Shown here piece after piece: positions 25,806-34,329 of a stretch of DNA of 55,991 nt. This DNA is from an uncultured Lachnospiraceae bacterium (GTDB lineage Bacteria > Bacillota > Clostridia > Lachnospirales > Lachnospiraceae): positions 1 to 55,991 of the forward strand of contig CAJTQO010000022.1 of the NCBI GenBank assembly GCA_910578405.1, written 5' to 3'. Position 1 is the stretch's first letter, and each line of letters begins with the position of its first letter. Below the pieces are notes generated by a model. The model did no database searches. It had not been told where the DNA came from and saw only the letters and a program-made list of their open reading frames with translations. The translations under genes were made by a program, and so were the position numbers.

Positions 25806-27689
25806 ATGATGAGATCATTGTTCTCTGGTGTGGCAGGTCTTAGGACACATCAGACAAAGATGGACGTTATCGGTAACAACATAGCGAACGTCAACACAGT
25901 AGCATATAAATCACAGTCCACCACATTCCGGGATTTGATGTACCAGACCACACAGGCGGCATCGGGCGCCAATGGGGAAACCGGAGTGGGCGGCATCAAT
26001 GCAAAGCAGATCGGCCTTGGCGTGCAGGTAGGCGCAATCAATACGAATATCAAGGGACAGGGTTCCGCGCAGAATACGGGAAATGCTTTTGATATTATGA
26101 TTACAGGAGATGCTTTCTTTATTGTAAACAATGGGTTAGAGAACTTCTTTACCAGGGACGGTTCTTTCTATGTGGACGGCGCCGGGAACCTGGCTATGAC
26201 CAGTACGGGTTATAATGTAATGGGCTGGCAGGTGGATCCGGAGACAGGGGATCCGAAAGAGGATACGGTGTCTGCGCTGCAGGTGATGAATCCGGATAAC
26301 TTGACATACGAACCGGCAGCGACAACAGATGGAAGGGTTACAGGTATTGTAGATAAGAATGATACATCGGTGAACAGTTCCTCGGGGCGTATTATGAATC
26401 TGGAGTTTTACGACAAGAAGGGTTATCTGTATACGGCGAAATTTAGCATTCATTCTTCCGGACAGACAGGAAGATACTATGTGTCATTGGATGATATTCT
26501 TGATTCAGGGACAGGAAAATCCATAGGGCCGGATTTGTTGGGACTTGCAACCTTTGGCAGCAAGACAATGGAAGTGGAAACGGCAATTTCCAAAAAATGC
26601 ACAATGAATCCCACATTGGCTGGTAGTGTTTCGTTTAGTGCGGTAGCGGGCTCTACGCTCACAGTTCCAGGAGATCGGACTATTAATACTGAGCTGGTTC
26701 CTGCTGGCGGCGGTGGCTTAAATGCTGATATAGGGGCTGCGTATGGTTTGACAGCAGCCGAATCGGCATTAGTGACAAGCGCAAGTATTAATGCAAGCGG
26801 GAATTTGGTGATAACGGCTCCAAACAGTTTGGTGGGAACGAAGGCTCCTGTAAAAGAAATGACAGTTACGCCAACTATTTCGGATGTGTCAATAACAACA
26901 GGCGGAAATACAAGCACTATAAGCGTAGGGACTTACACATATGATCCTGCCGCTGGAACGTTTGCCGTTGCTGGCGGCGGCACCGTTGCGAATATGCCGG
27001 ATGCGGCCAAAATAGCCGCTATGTATAACGGGCTGAATTTAGGTACAGAGGGCGTGAAAGAATTTAAGATTGAGCCGGACGGTTCTTTAACGATTACCAG
27101 AAAGGATGTGGAGAATTCCGCAAATCTTACCTTTGATACAGGCACTGGTTTATTTGAAGGGATTAACGGCAATGAGACGATTACTTTAGGATTATCCGGA
27201 CTGACAGGCGGTATGTTTTCCGACATTAATATTGATTTTTCAAAATTAAAGAACGTAAATAACGGTGGTTCCAGTACAGCAGGAGCAGCCAAAGGCACTG
27301 TATCAGGTCTTGGTTCCGGGCGTAAAATCGGTGAAATGATTGGCATCTCCATCGCTAAAGACGGTATCATCACCGCATCCTATGATAATGGCATGAGCAA
27401 GTGCCTTGGTCAGATTGCAACGGCAACTTTTGCCAATGCATCCGGCCTTGAGAAGCAGGGTGACAACTTGTACTCCGCAACGATGAACTCCGGGGAATTC
27501 GATGGGATTGGGCAGGATATTACAACAAACGGAGGCTATATGCAGTCCGGCGTACTCGAAATGAGCAACGTAGACCTTTCACAGGAATTTACGGAAATGA
27601 TTACCACCCAAAGAGGTTTCCAGGCAAACAGCCGTATTATTACAGTTTCCGACTCATTGTTAGAGGAATTGACAAACCTTAAACGTTAG
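25806..27689 (+). CDS. flgE: Flagellar hook protein FlgE
   Basis: 627 residues behind GGAGGT. The N-terminal export/assembly segment reads MRSLFSGVAGLRTHQTKMDV and IGNNIANVNTVAYKSQ. The C-terminus reads YMQSGVLEMSNVDLSQEFTE and ITTQRGFQANSRIITVSDSL, both diagnostic. Between ~260 and 500 lies a long Gly/Thr/Ser/Ala-rich insert, making the protein far longer than Bacillus FlgE; this is the surface-exposed, variable part of the hook. Local codon and base use in the insert (more A/T, more GCT/ACA) differs slightly from neighbours. A consensus sigma-A promoter is embedded in its last codons. Confidence 0.95.
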   Translation: MMRSLFSGVAGLRTHQTKMDVIGNNIANVNTVAYKSQSTTFRDLMYQTTQAASGANGETGVGGINAKQIGLGVQVGAINTNIKGQGSAQNTGNAFDIMITGDAFFIVNNGLENFFTRDGSFYVDGAGNLAMTSTGYNVMGWQVDPETGDPKEDTVSALQVMNPDNLTYEPAATTDGRVTGIVDKNDTSVNSSSGRIMNLEFYDKKGYLYTAKFSIHSSGQTGRYYVSLDDILDSGTGKSIGPDLLGLATFGSKTMEVETAISKKCTMNPTLAGSVSFSAVAGSTLTVPGDRTINTELVPAGGGGLNADIGAAYGLTAAESALVTSASINASGNLVITAPNSLVGTKAPVKEMTVTPTISDVSITTGGNTSTISVGTYTYDPAAGTFAVAGGGTVANMPDAAKIAAMYNGLNLGTEGVKEFKIEPDGSLTITRKDVENSANLTFDTGTGLFEGINGNETITLGLSGLTGGMFSDINIDFSKLKNVNNGGSSTAGAAKGTVSGLGSGRKIGEMIGISIAKDGIITASYDNGMSKCLGQIATATFANASGLEKQGDNLYSATMNSGEFDGIGQDITTNGGYMQSGVLEMSNVDLSQEFTEMITTQRGFQANSRIITVSDSLLEELTNLKR

Positions 27690-27698
27690 TAATATAAT
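27669..27698 (+). promoter_or_regulatory. Consensus sigma-A promoter at the end of flgE
   Basis: TTGACA (27669-27674), 18 bases, TATAAT (27693-27698). Both hexamers are perfect consensus. It would start a transcript near 27705 covering flbD, motA, motB and everything after. Confidence 0.65.
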
Positions 27699-27723
27699 GG
27701 GAGTGGCATAACAGGACGGGGAT

Positions 27724-27755
27724 GGACGTTGGGACGTCCCCGGCCGGTTGGCCGG
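27724..27755 (+). promoter_or_regulatory. Two back-to-back hairpins in the flbD leader
   Basis: GGACGT-TGGG-ACGTCC (27724-27739) is directly followed by CCGGCC-GGTT-GGCCGG (27740-27755). Both are perfect 6-bp stems with four-base loops. The second abuts the flbD ribosome site (GAGGGGG). No T-tract, so a processing, stability or translation element is likelier than a terminator. Confidence 0.6.
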
Positions 27756-27772
27756 TGAGGGGGTGTGGACAA

Positions 27773-27958
27773 ATGATTGAGGTAACGAAAATAAATGGAG
27801 TAAAGGTTTTGATAAACCCTGATCTCATGGAATTGGTGGAGGAAACACCGGATACTGTGATTTCATTTACCACGGGCCGCAAAATAATTGTAAAAGAAAG
27901 TAGACAAGAAGTGAAAAATCTAGTAAAATCGTATAGAAAGGATATTTTTGCGGATTGA
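27773..27958 (+). CDS. flbD: Flagellar FlbD-family protein
   Basis: 61 residues starting MIEVTKINGVKVLINPDLME, which is the characteristic opening of FlbD/SwrD proteins; the body contains ISFTTGRKIIVKES. The start follows GAGGGGGTGTGG; an upstream extension through the hairpins is rejected. In Bacillus the equivalent SwrD raises motor power by supporting stator function. Position between flgE and motA fits. First gene after the internal promoter. Confidence 0.92.
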   Translation: MIEVTKINGVKVLINPDLMELVEETPDTVISFTTGRKIIVKESRQEVKNLVKSYRKDIFAD

Positions 27959-27981
27959 CGCGGAAATGTGGGTGAGGATTC

Positions 27982-28782
27982 GTGGATTTAGCATCGGTTA
28001 TTGGTCTTGTTTTATGTGGGGTTTTGATTGTATTCGGTATTGTAAACAGTGGTGGCGGTTTTGGGGCTATGAAGAATTTCTTCGACCTTCCGTCCGTGCT
28101 TATTACAATAGGAGGTTCTTTCTCCTGTATGCTGGCTTCCTACCAGATGGCGGATTTTGTTGGGGGATTGAAGAGCATTAGCCTGATTTTCAAAGTGCCG
28201 ACGATTAATACGCCAGAAATGATACAGAAAATTATTGAATTATCCAATGTTGCCCGTAAGGAAGGTTTGCTTTCCCTGGAAGAGGCGGCGTCAGATCTGA
28301 ATGATGAATTCCTGAAAAAGGGAATCCTGCTGATTGTGGATGGTACGGATCCGGAACTGGTGCGTGCGATTATGGAGACAGAGCTGATTAGCGTGGAAGG
28401 CAGGCATAAGGCCAAAATCGGATTCTGGGATGCGTTAGGAGCGATGGGGCCTGCCTGGGGTATGATTGGTACTTTGATTGGTCTGGTAAACATGTTGCAG
28501 GCCATGGATGACCCGTCTGCATTGGGGCCGAACATGGCAGTCGCGCTGATTACTACATTATATGGTTCACTGCTTGCAAACTGGCTGTGCGCTCCGGTTT
28601 CAAGTAAATTAAAGGAAAATAACGGGCAGGAAGTCATGCTGAAGGAGATTATGATTGAAGGTCTTCTTTCGATTCAGGCTGGCGAGAACCCCCGTGTAAT
28701 AGAGGAAAAGCTGAAATCTTTCCTGTCGCCGCAGGAGAGACAGAGCAGTGGGGAAGAAGGCGGAGGTGAAGCGGATGGCTAA
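27982..28782 (+). CDS. motA: Flagellar stator protein MotA
   Basis: 266 residues from GTG (MDLASVIGLVLCGVLIVFGI). Four membrane segments: ~5-24, ~35-55, ~155-175 and ~187-207. The conserved proline region reads GAMGPAWGMIGTLIGLVNML, and the cytoplasmic loop between helices 2 and 3 holds the charged residues contacting FliG. MotA with MotB forms the ion-driven stator. The end overlaps motB by eight bases. Confidence 0.95.
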   Translation: MDLASVIGLVLCGVLIVFGIVNSGGGFGAMKNFFDLPSVLITIGGSFSCMLASYQMADFVGGLKSISLIFKVPTINTPEMIQKIIELSNVARKEGLLSLEEAASDLNDEFLKKGILLIVDGTDPELVRAIMETELISVEGRHKAKIGFWDALGAMGPAWGMIGTLIGLVNMLQAMDDPSALGPNMAVALITTLYGSLLANWLCAPVSSKLKENNGQEVMLKEIMIEGLLSIQAGENPRVIEEKLKSFLSPQERQSSGEEGGGEADG

Positions 28783-29593
28783 AAAAAGGAAAGAAGATCC
28801 ACCAAAGCCCGGCGCGGCGTGGATGAATACTTTCGCAGATTTAATGAACCTGCTGCTGTGCTTTTTCGTTTTGTTGTTCTCTATGTCAACGATTGACGCA
28901 CAGAAGTTTGAGCAGATTGCGGCATCCTTTTCCCAAAGCTTCAGTATTTTTTCCGGGGGAGCCCAGGCCATAGGGGATGGCATTCTGATTAGTGCAGGCA
29001 TGAGCCAACTGAATGAACTGGATGAATACATTAACAGCACCGGAAAAGCGGCTGATAATGAAGAAGTGCCGGAAGACTTAAAAGAAGAAATCGAAGAAGT
29101 GGTAGAGAAGATAGAGCAGGCAAAGCTGGAAGAATCGGAAGAGCTGGCCGAGAAGATAGAAGAGTCCGTACAGGAAGAGAGCCTGGAAGGAATCGTAGAC
29201 ATAGAATTTACCTCCCAATATGTACAGCTTACGTTACAAGGCGCTTTGCTGTTTGATTCGGGGAGTACGGTATTGAAGGAAGAATCGTTGCCTGTACTGG
29301 ATAAAATCGGCGTTATGCTGGAACGGTACGCAGAAAGCACGATTGAGATTGAAGGGCATACGGACAACGTGCCGATGTCAGGGGCAAAATACTCCAACAA
29401 CGATGAACTTAGCGGCGGAAGGTCACTTTCCGTATTTAATTATCTGATGGATCACACAAACCTGGACCCTGCGATGGTGAAACATTCCGGAAGGGGGGAA
29501 TATGTGCCGATTGCGGACAATGCAACGCCGGAAGGAAGGGCGTTGAACCGGAGAGTGGAAATACGCATCTATAATTCGCTGAGTTCCTATTAA
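28775..29593 (+). CDS. motB: Flagellar stator protein MotB
   Basis: 272 residues from MAKKRKEDPPKPGAAWMNTF, start chosen because GGAGGTG lies six bases upstream within motA. The single transmembrane helix contains the ion-binding Asp22 in NTFADLMNLLL. A long Glu-rich plug/linker (~85-150) follows, then the OmpA-like peptidoglycan-binding domain with IEIEGHTDNVPMS and LNRRVEIRIYN. It anchors the stator to the wall. Na+ or H+ use cannot be decided by eye. Confidence 0.95.
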   Translation: MAKKRKEDPPKPGAAWMNTFADLMNLLLCFFVLLFSMSTIDAQKFEQIAASFSQSFSIFSGGAQAIGDGILISAGMSQLNELDEYINSTGKAADNEEVPEDLKEEIEEVVEKIEQAKLEESEELAEKIEESVQEESLEGIVDIEFTSQYVQLTLQGALLFDSGSTVLKEESLPVLDKIGVMLERYAESTIEIEGHTDNVPMSGAKYSNNDELSGGRSLSVFNYLMDHTNLDPAMVKHSGRGEYVPIADNATPEGRALNRRVEIRIYNSLSSY

Positions 29594-29614
29594 AAGAGCG
29601 GGAGGAAGTTTTAC

Positions 29615-30136
29615 ATGAAGAAGAATTTATTGTCTATATTGATACTGGCATTGCTCATTGTGAATATTGTCCTGACATCCATTATGATGTTTAGCACGGT
29701 GAGCGCGTCCAAAAAGACAGCTAAACTGGTAACGGATATTGCATCCGTCCTGAAACTGGAGATTGAAGGGGCAGATGAAAACGGCATTCGGGAAGTGCCT
29801 CTTTCTCAGACGGAAACTTACAATATTTCTGAGCTGACCATTGCATTGCGTCCGGAAGAAGGCGAAAATGCGCATTATTGTCTTTTAACCGTTGTTCTTT
29901 CAATGGATACGAAGTCAAAAGGCTACAAGAATTTTGGCAGTGCGGAAACAATGGAAAAGTATAAAACATTGATTTCCAGTGAAATTAATACGATTATAGG
30001 AAGCTATAGTATGGATGAACTGAGGGCAACTTCCACACAGGATGAAGCAAAAGGGAAGATTCTGGCAAGTATCCAGGCGATGTTTGATTCGGATTTCATT
30101 TATAATGTTTCGATCAGTGACATTAAGTTCTCATAA
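29615..30136 (+). CDS. fliL: Flagellar basal body-associated protein FliL
   Basis: 173 residues behind GGGAGGAAG. An N-terminal membrane helix (~5-27, LSILILALLIVNIVLTSIMM) precedes an extracellular/periplasmic domain with the FliL pattern: LLTVVLSMDTK..., ISSEINTIIGSYSMDEL and a C-terminal YNVSISDIKF strand. FliL associates with the stator and supports torque. Between motB and fliM, the common order. Identification rests partly on position because FliL diverges strongly. Confidence 0.88.
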   Translation: MKKNLLSILILALLIVNIVLTSIMMFSTVSASKKTAKLVTDIASVLKLEIEGADENGIREVPLSQTETYNISELTIALRPEEGENAHYCLLTVVLSMDTKSKGYKNFGSAETMEKYKTLISSEINTIIGSYSMDELRATSTQDEAKGKILASIQAMFDSDFIYNVSISDIKFS

Positions 30137-30169
30137 TCTGCTAAAAAGAATGGGCAGGAGGTGACTTAA

Positions 30170-31150
30170 GTGGGTGAGGTACTGTCACAGAGCGAAATAG
30201 ATAATCTGCTCGCGGCATTAAGCACAGGTGAGCTAGATGTCGATGATATGCAGGAGGACAAGGACAAACAGGTCAAAAATTATGATTTTAAGCGTCCGGT
30301 TAAGTTCTCCAAAGAGCATCTGCGTACGCTGGAAATTATTTATGAGCATTACGGGCGGCTTGTATCAACAAACCTTCCGGTTTATCTGCGTAAAAATATT
30401 CAAGTCAGCGTGGCAAGCTCCGAAACAGTAACATTTGAAGAGTTTTCCAATGCATTATCCAATCCGGTCATATTGGGGTTGATTAATTTCAATCCTTTGC
30501 CAGGAAATATTATTATAGACCTGTCGCCCAATCTTGGTTTTGCAATGATAGACCGTATGCTTGGCGGGCAGGGGCTTCCATTGGAGAAAAGCAGGGAATT
30601 CTCTGAAATAGAAATGACAATATTGGAAAAAATAATGATTATCTGTATGCAGCTTATGAGGGAGCCATGGAAAAACGTGGTGGATATTTCCCCTATATTG
30701 GAGCGCATAGAGACAAATCCGCAGTTTGCGCAGGTAATTGCTCCCAGTGACATGGTAGCCATTGTCACCATGAACATCAAAATCGGTGATGTAGAGGGAT
30801 TCATGAATATTTGCCTTCCATATTTTACTTTGGAAAATGTTATGGATAACCTGAATACAAAATTCTGGTATTCCACTATGAAGGAAAATGACGATGAGAA
30901 TTATGGTGAATATATAGAAGCAATGATTCGGAGGGTGACAGTCCCTGTAAAGGCGGTATTGGGGATGAGCAGCATTTCAGTGAATGATTTTGTATGCCTG
31001 CAGCCGGGGGATATTATCCGGCTGGATAAAGAAGTGGAACATGAATTAAACGTTTTTGTCGGAAATATAAAGAAATTTACCGCATTGCCGGGTTCCAGCA
31101 GGGATAAATATGCTGTGAGGGTTACATCGGTAATCAGAGAGGGGGAGTAA
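30170..31150 (+). CDS. fliM: Flagellar motor switch protein FliM
   Basis: 326 residues from GTG behind GGAGGTGACTTAA. The N-terminal CheY-P-binding motif reads MGEVLSQSEIDNLLAALS. The CheC-like middle domain contains FNPLPGNIIIDLSPNLGFAM and DRMLGGQG, and the C-terminal SpoA domain LQPGDIIRLDKEVEHELNVF. FliM is the C-ring subunit that receives the CheY signal. fliY follows one base after the stop. Confidence 0.97.
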   Translation: MGEVLSQSEIDNLLAALSTGELDVDDMQEDKDKQVKNYDFKRPVKFSKEHLRTLEIIYEHYGRLVSTNLPVYLRKNIQVSVASSETVTFEEFSNALSNPVILGLINFNPLPGNIIIDLSPNLGFAMIDRMLGGQGLPLEKSREFSEIEMTILEKIMIICMQLMREPWKNVVDISPILERIETNPQFAQVIAPSDMVAIVTMNIKIGDVEGFMNICLPYFTLENVMDNLNTKFWYSTMKENDDENYGEYIEAMIRRVTVPVKAVLGMSSISVNDFVCLQPGDIIRLDKEVEHELNVFVGNIKKFTALPGSSRDKYAVRVTSVIREGE

Positions 31151-31151
31151 C

Positions 31152-32387
31152 ATGGATGGAATGTTATCTCAGGACGAAATAAATGCGTTATTAAACGGAA
31201 TGGATTTGTCGGAAGCAGAAGAGGGGGACACGGATGATACGGCAGCCGAAACGACCAGTTCCGTTATTGATGACAGTTTGTTAACAGAAGAAGAGAGGGA
31301 TGCAATCGGGGAAATCGCCAATATCAGTATGGGTTCTTCGGCAACCACCCTATACTCCCTTGTCAACCGAAAAGTAGATATTACAACGCCGCAGGTTTCC
31401 CTGACTGACTGGACAGGGGTGGTGGAAGGATATGAAAGGCCCTGTGTCTTTATTCAGATTAAGTATACGGCCGGCCTGGATGGTTCCAATATCCTTGTGT
31501 TAAAGGAACATGATGTAAAGGTTATTACCGACCTTATGATGGGCGGTGACGGCACCAATACGGAGGGTGAGTTAGGAGAGCTGCATCTGAGTGCAATTTC
31601 CGAAGCTATGAACCAGATGATGGGTTCGGCCGCCACTTCGTTATCCACCATGCTTGGCATGATGATTGATATTAGCCCCCCGGAAGCAAGTCTGATTGAT
31701 TTGAATGCATTTAATACGGGAGGGGATATTGCTTCTTTCCTGGACGGGACTTTTGCGAAAATAGCATTTCGGATGCAGATTGGCGATGTGGTGGACAGCA
31801 GCATTATGCAGCTCTATCCAATTGAATTTGCCAAGAGCATTTTTAATTCGGTTAAGGGCGGTGATGAGCCTGCGGAACCAGAACCTGTCGCAGCAGCGCC
31901 GCAGCCTGCTCCCATGCAGGCGGAAATGCCACAGATGGATATGTCGGCACAGCCTCAAATGGGGATGCCGCAGATGAATATGGGAATGCCGCAAATGAAT
32001 ATGGGGATGCCACAAATGAATATGGGAATGCCGCAGATGCAGATGCCGCAGATGAATATGGCAATGCCTCAGATGCAGATGCCGCAGATGAATATGAATA
32101 TCCAACCTGCACAATTCCAAAATTTTTCGACGGATTACAGTGCGATTCCGAGCAACGAAAATATTGGGCTGATTATGGATGTGCCTTTAGAGGTTACGGT
32201 TGAGCTTGGAAGAACAAATAAGTCGATTTCCGAAATTTTAGACTTTGCACCCGGTACAATTATTGAGCTGGATAAGATTGCCGGTGAGCCGATAGATGTA
32301 TTAGTGAACGGTAAATTTGTAGCGAAGGGCGAAGTGGTGGTAATTGAGGAAAGTTTTGGCATTCGTGTAACTGAAATTATCAAGTAA
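31152..32387 (+). CDS. fliY: Flagellar switch phosphatase FliY (CheC-FliN fusion type)
   Basis: 411 residues. The N-terminus MDGMLSQDEINALLNGMD repeats the FliM-type CheY-P-binding motif. A CheC-like phosphatase module follows with two active-site stretches, EERDAIGEIANISMGSSA and HLSAISEAMNQMMGSAA, which dephosphorylate CheY-P. The C-terminal SpoA/FliN domain (EVTVELGRTNKSISEILDF, PIDVLVNGKFVAKGEVV) joins the C-ring. Residues ~255-318 are an unusual Met/Pro/Gln linker of tandem MGMPQMN units. This protein replaces a separate FliN and CheZ, as in Bacillus. Confidence 0.96.
   Translation: MDGMLSQDEINALLNGMDLSEAEEGDTDDTAAETTSSVIDDSLLTEEERDAIGEIANISMGSSATTLYSLVNRKVDITTPQVSLTDWTGVVEGYERPCVFIQIKYTAGLDGSNILVLKEHDVKVITDLMMGGDGTNTEGELGELHLSAISEAMNQMMGSAATSLSTMLGMMIDISPPEASLIDLNAFNTGGDIASFLDGTFAKIAFRMQIGDVVDSSIMQLYPIEFAKSIFNSVKGGDEPAEPEPVAAAPQPAPMQAEMPQMDMSAQPQMGMPQMNMGMPQMNMGMPQMNMGMPQMQMPQMNMAMPQMQMPQMNMNIQPAQFQNFSTDYSAIPSNENIGLIMDVPLEVTVELGRTNKSISEILDFAPGTIIELDKIAGEPIDVLVNGKFVAKGEVVVIEESFGIRVTEIIK
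31957..32101 (+). repeat. Coding tandem repeats (Met-Pro-Gln-Met linker) in fliY
   Basis: Four nearly identical 21-base units (ATGCCGCAGATGAATATGGG and variants) followed by shorter 15-base units, all in frame. Third-base differences between units suggest past slippage followed by drift. Confidence 0.85.
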
Positions 32388-32420
32388 GAGAAGTAAGAAA
32401 GGAAAATAGGAGAAAGAGAT

Positions 32421-32783
32421 ATGGCTAAAAATATTTTAATTTGTGACGATGCGGCATTTATGCGTATGATGATCAAGGATATCCTGACAAAGAACGGCTA
32501 CAATGTTGCCGGAGAGGCAGAAAATGGCGCGAAGGCAGTGGAAAAATATAATGAACTGCATCCGGATCTTGTGCTTATGGATATTACTATGCCGGAGATG
32601 GATGGAATCCAGGCGTTGAAGAAAATTAAGGAATCAAACCCAGGGGCTCTTGTTATTATGTGTTCCGCTATGGGCCAGCAGGCTATGGTTATTGAGTCTA
32701 TCCAGGCAGGGGCCAAAGACTTTATCGTGAAGCCTTTCCAGGCTGACCGTGTATTGGAAGCTGTGAAGAAAGTAGTCGGTTAG
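32421..32783 (+). CDS. cheY: Chemotaxis response regulator CheY
   Basis: 120 residues, a lone receiver domain. Acidic pocket Asp9-Asp10 (LICDDAAFMR), phosphoacceptor Asp54 (LVLMDITMPEMDG), switch Ser82 (VIMCSAMGQQ) and Lys104 (FIVKPFQ) are all present. CheY-P binds the FliM and FliY N-termini and changes rotation. It sits between fliY and fliO, the Bacillus arrangement. Confidence 0.97.
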   Translation: MAKNILICDDAAFMRMMIKDILTKNGYNVAGEAENGAKAVEKYNELHPDLVLMDITMPEMDGIQALKKIKESNPGALVIMCSAMGQQAMVIESIQAGAKDFIVKPFQADRVLEAVKKVVG

Positions 32784-32784
32784 T

Positions 32785-33162
32785 ATGTTGCTGACTGTAT
32801 CAGAGGGCGTGGATTCGTTTGTGCAGTTATGTACGATACTTGTTATTTTTATCCTTGTATTGGCAGCTACCTGGTTTGCGACGAGGTGGATTGCCAATGT
32901 CCAGAATGGGCAGAATATGCGGGGAGGGAACGTGGAGGTCGTTGAAACATATCGGTTGACTGTAAACAAATATATCCAAATTGTGAAGGTTGGTGAAAAA
33001 TATCTGGCAATCGCAGTTTGCAGGGATACGGTTACTATGCTGACGGAGATACCTGCTGAGCAGATTCAGGTATCGGACAAATCGGGCAGAGCTATACCTG
33101 ATTTTAAGAAAATGCTTGAGATGGCGAAACGGAAAGACGACAACCGAAAGAGTGAAGAATAG
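32785..33162 (+). CDS. fliO: Flagellar biosynthesis protein FliO
   Basis: 125 residues starting one base after the cheY stop. No strong ribosome site is seen, so translation is probably coupled. One membrane helix (~12-35, FVQLCTILVIFILVLAATWF) is followed by the FliO domain: VEVVETYRLTVNKYIQIVKV, KYLAIAVCRDTVTMLTEIP. FliO helps assemble the FliP5FliQ4FliR1 export gate. fliP follows. Confidence 0.9.
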   Translation: MLLTVSEGVDSFVQLCTILVIFILVLAATWFATRWIANVQNGQNMRGGNVEVVETYRLTVNKYIQIVKVGEKYLAIAVCRDTVTMLTEIPAEQIQVSDKSGRAIPDFKKMLEMAKRKDDNRKSEE

Positions 33163-33171
33163 GCGAGATAG

Positions 33172-34044
33172 ATGAAGAAATATTTTTCCGGAAGAAAGGG
33201 AATGAAGATAATATGCCTGCTGTTTCTAGTGGGCATATTGTTTTGTATAAGCCATCCGGCTTCGGTGTATGCGTCGGGCAGGGAATCCAATCTGACAGGG
33301 TCTACGGATGAGAGGACCGTAATTACACAGCCTGGTACGTCGGAGACGCCGGAAGACTTAAAGGAATTGAATATAGCGAATACCGTGACGATTACCTATA
33401 ATAATGGAAACGGACAGTTGAATGGTACGCTCAGAATCTTATTGACGCTGACGCTGATTGCCATAGCGCCGACTCTGATTATAATGCTTACCTCATTTAC
33501 CAGGATTTTGATAGTCCTGCATTTTACGAGGGCAGCCCTGAATACCCAGACAGCACCGCCAAACCAGGTACTGATTGGGTTAGCTTTGTTTCTGACATTT
33601 TTTATTATGCAGCCTACGCTGACCAGGGTATATGAAGACGCTATTGTCCCTTTTGAAGCAGGGGAGCTGGATCAGGCAGAGGCTTTTGCCGTTGGCATAC
33701 AGCCTTTCCGGCAGTTTATGTATAGGCAGACACAGACAAGGGATGTGCAGCTTTTTATGGAGATTAGCGAGACGGAATGGGATGGGGAGAGTTTGGACAG
33801 CATTCCGAATACAGTTCTGGTGCCAAGTTTTATCATCAGTGAGCTGCGGACTGCTTTTATTATTGGCTTCCTGATTTATATTCCATTTATTGTAATAGAC
33901 ATGGTGGTGGCGTCCACGCTGATGAGTATGGGTATGATGATGCTGCCGCCTACAACGATTTCAATGCCATTTAAGATTTTATTGTTTGTGCTGGCGGACG
34001 GATGGAACCTGGTAATTGGGAGTCTGGTAAAGACATTCTATTAG
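33172..34044 (+). CDS. fliP: Flagellar export gate protein FliP
   Basis: 290 residues. A signal-peptide-like N-terminus (MKIICLLFLVGILFCISHPA, from ~residue 11) and a ~50-residue extracytoplasmic stretch precede the conserved core: LTLTLIAIAPTLIIMLTSFT, RILIVLHFTRAAL..PPNQVLIGLALFLTFF, and VLVPSFIISELRTAFIIGFL plus MMMLPPTTISMPFKILLFVL (quoted in part). Five copies form the export pore with FliQ and FliR. Length is at the long end because of the leader and spacer. Confidence 0.96.
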   Translation: MKKYFSGRKGMKIICLLFLVGILFCISHPASVYASGRESNLTGSTDERTVITQPGTSETPEDLKELNIANTVTITYNNGNGQLNGTLRILLTLTLIAIAPTLIIMLTSFTRILIVLHFTRAALNTQTAPPNQVLIGLALFLTFFIMQPTLTRVYEDAIVPFEAGELDQAEAFAVGIQPFRQFMYRQTQTRDVQLFMEISETEWDGESLDSIPNTVLVPSFIISELRTAFIIGFLIYIPFIVIDMVVASTLMSMGMMMLPPTTISMPFKILLFVLADGWNLVIGSLVKTFY

Positions 34045-34055
34045 GGAGGTAGGCT

Positions 34056-34325
34056 ATGACGATAGATGACGTATCTGCGATTACAGGGGAAGCATTGTTC
34101 CTAATTATTAAAATGTCCGCCCCAATGCTTTTGGTTTCCCTGGTAGTGGGGCTTGTGGTAAGTATCTTCCAGACCGTGACTTCCATTCAGGAAGCTACGC
34201 TGACATTTGTGCCAAAGGTGGTGATTCTTTTCCTGACCATTATGGTTTTGGGGCATTGGATTGCAAACGGGCTGACAGGCTATATGCAGAAGCTATGGTC
34301 GGATTTCAGCATATATATAAGGTAG
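34056..34325 (+). CDS. fliQ: Flagellar export gate protein FliQ
   Basis: 89 residues, two membrane helices (~17-38 and ~52-72). It contains PMLLVSLVVGLVVSIFQTVT followed by SIQEATLTFVPKV, the family signature. GGGAGG precedes the ATG. Part of the FliPQR gate; fliR begins four bases after the stop. Confidence 0.96.
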   Translation: MTIDDVSAITGEALFLIIKMSAPMLLVSLVVGLVVSIFQTVTSIQEATLTFVPKVVILFLTIMVLGHWIANGLTGYMQKLWSDFSIYIR

Positions 34326-34329
34326 CATT

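Noticed and set aside
31957..32101. CRISPR-like regular repeats
   Set aside because: The units are in-frame coding repeats of fliY without unique spacers.
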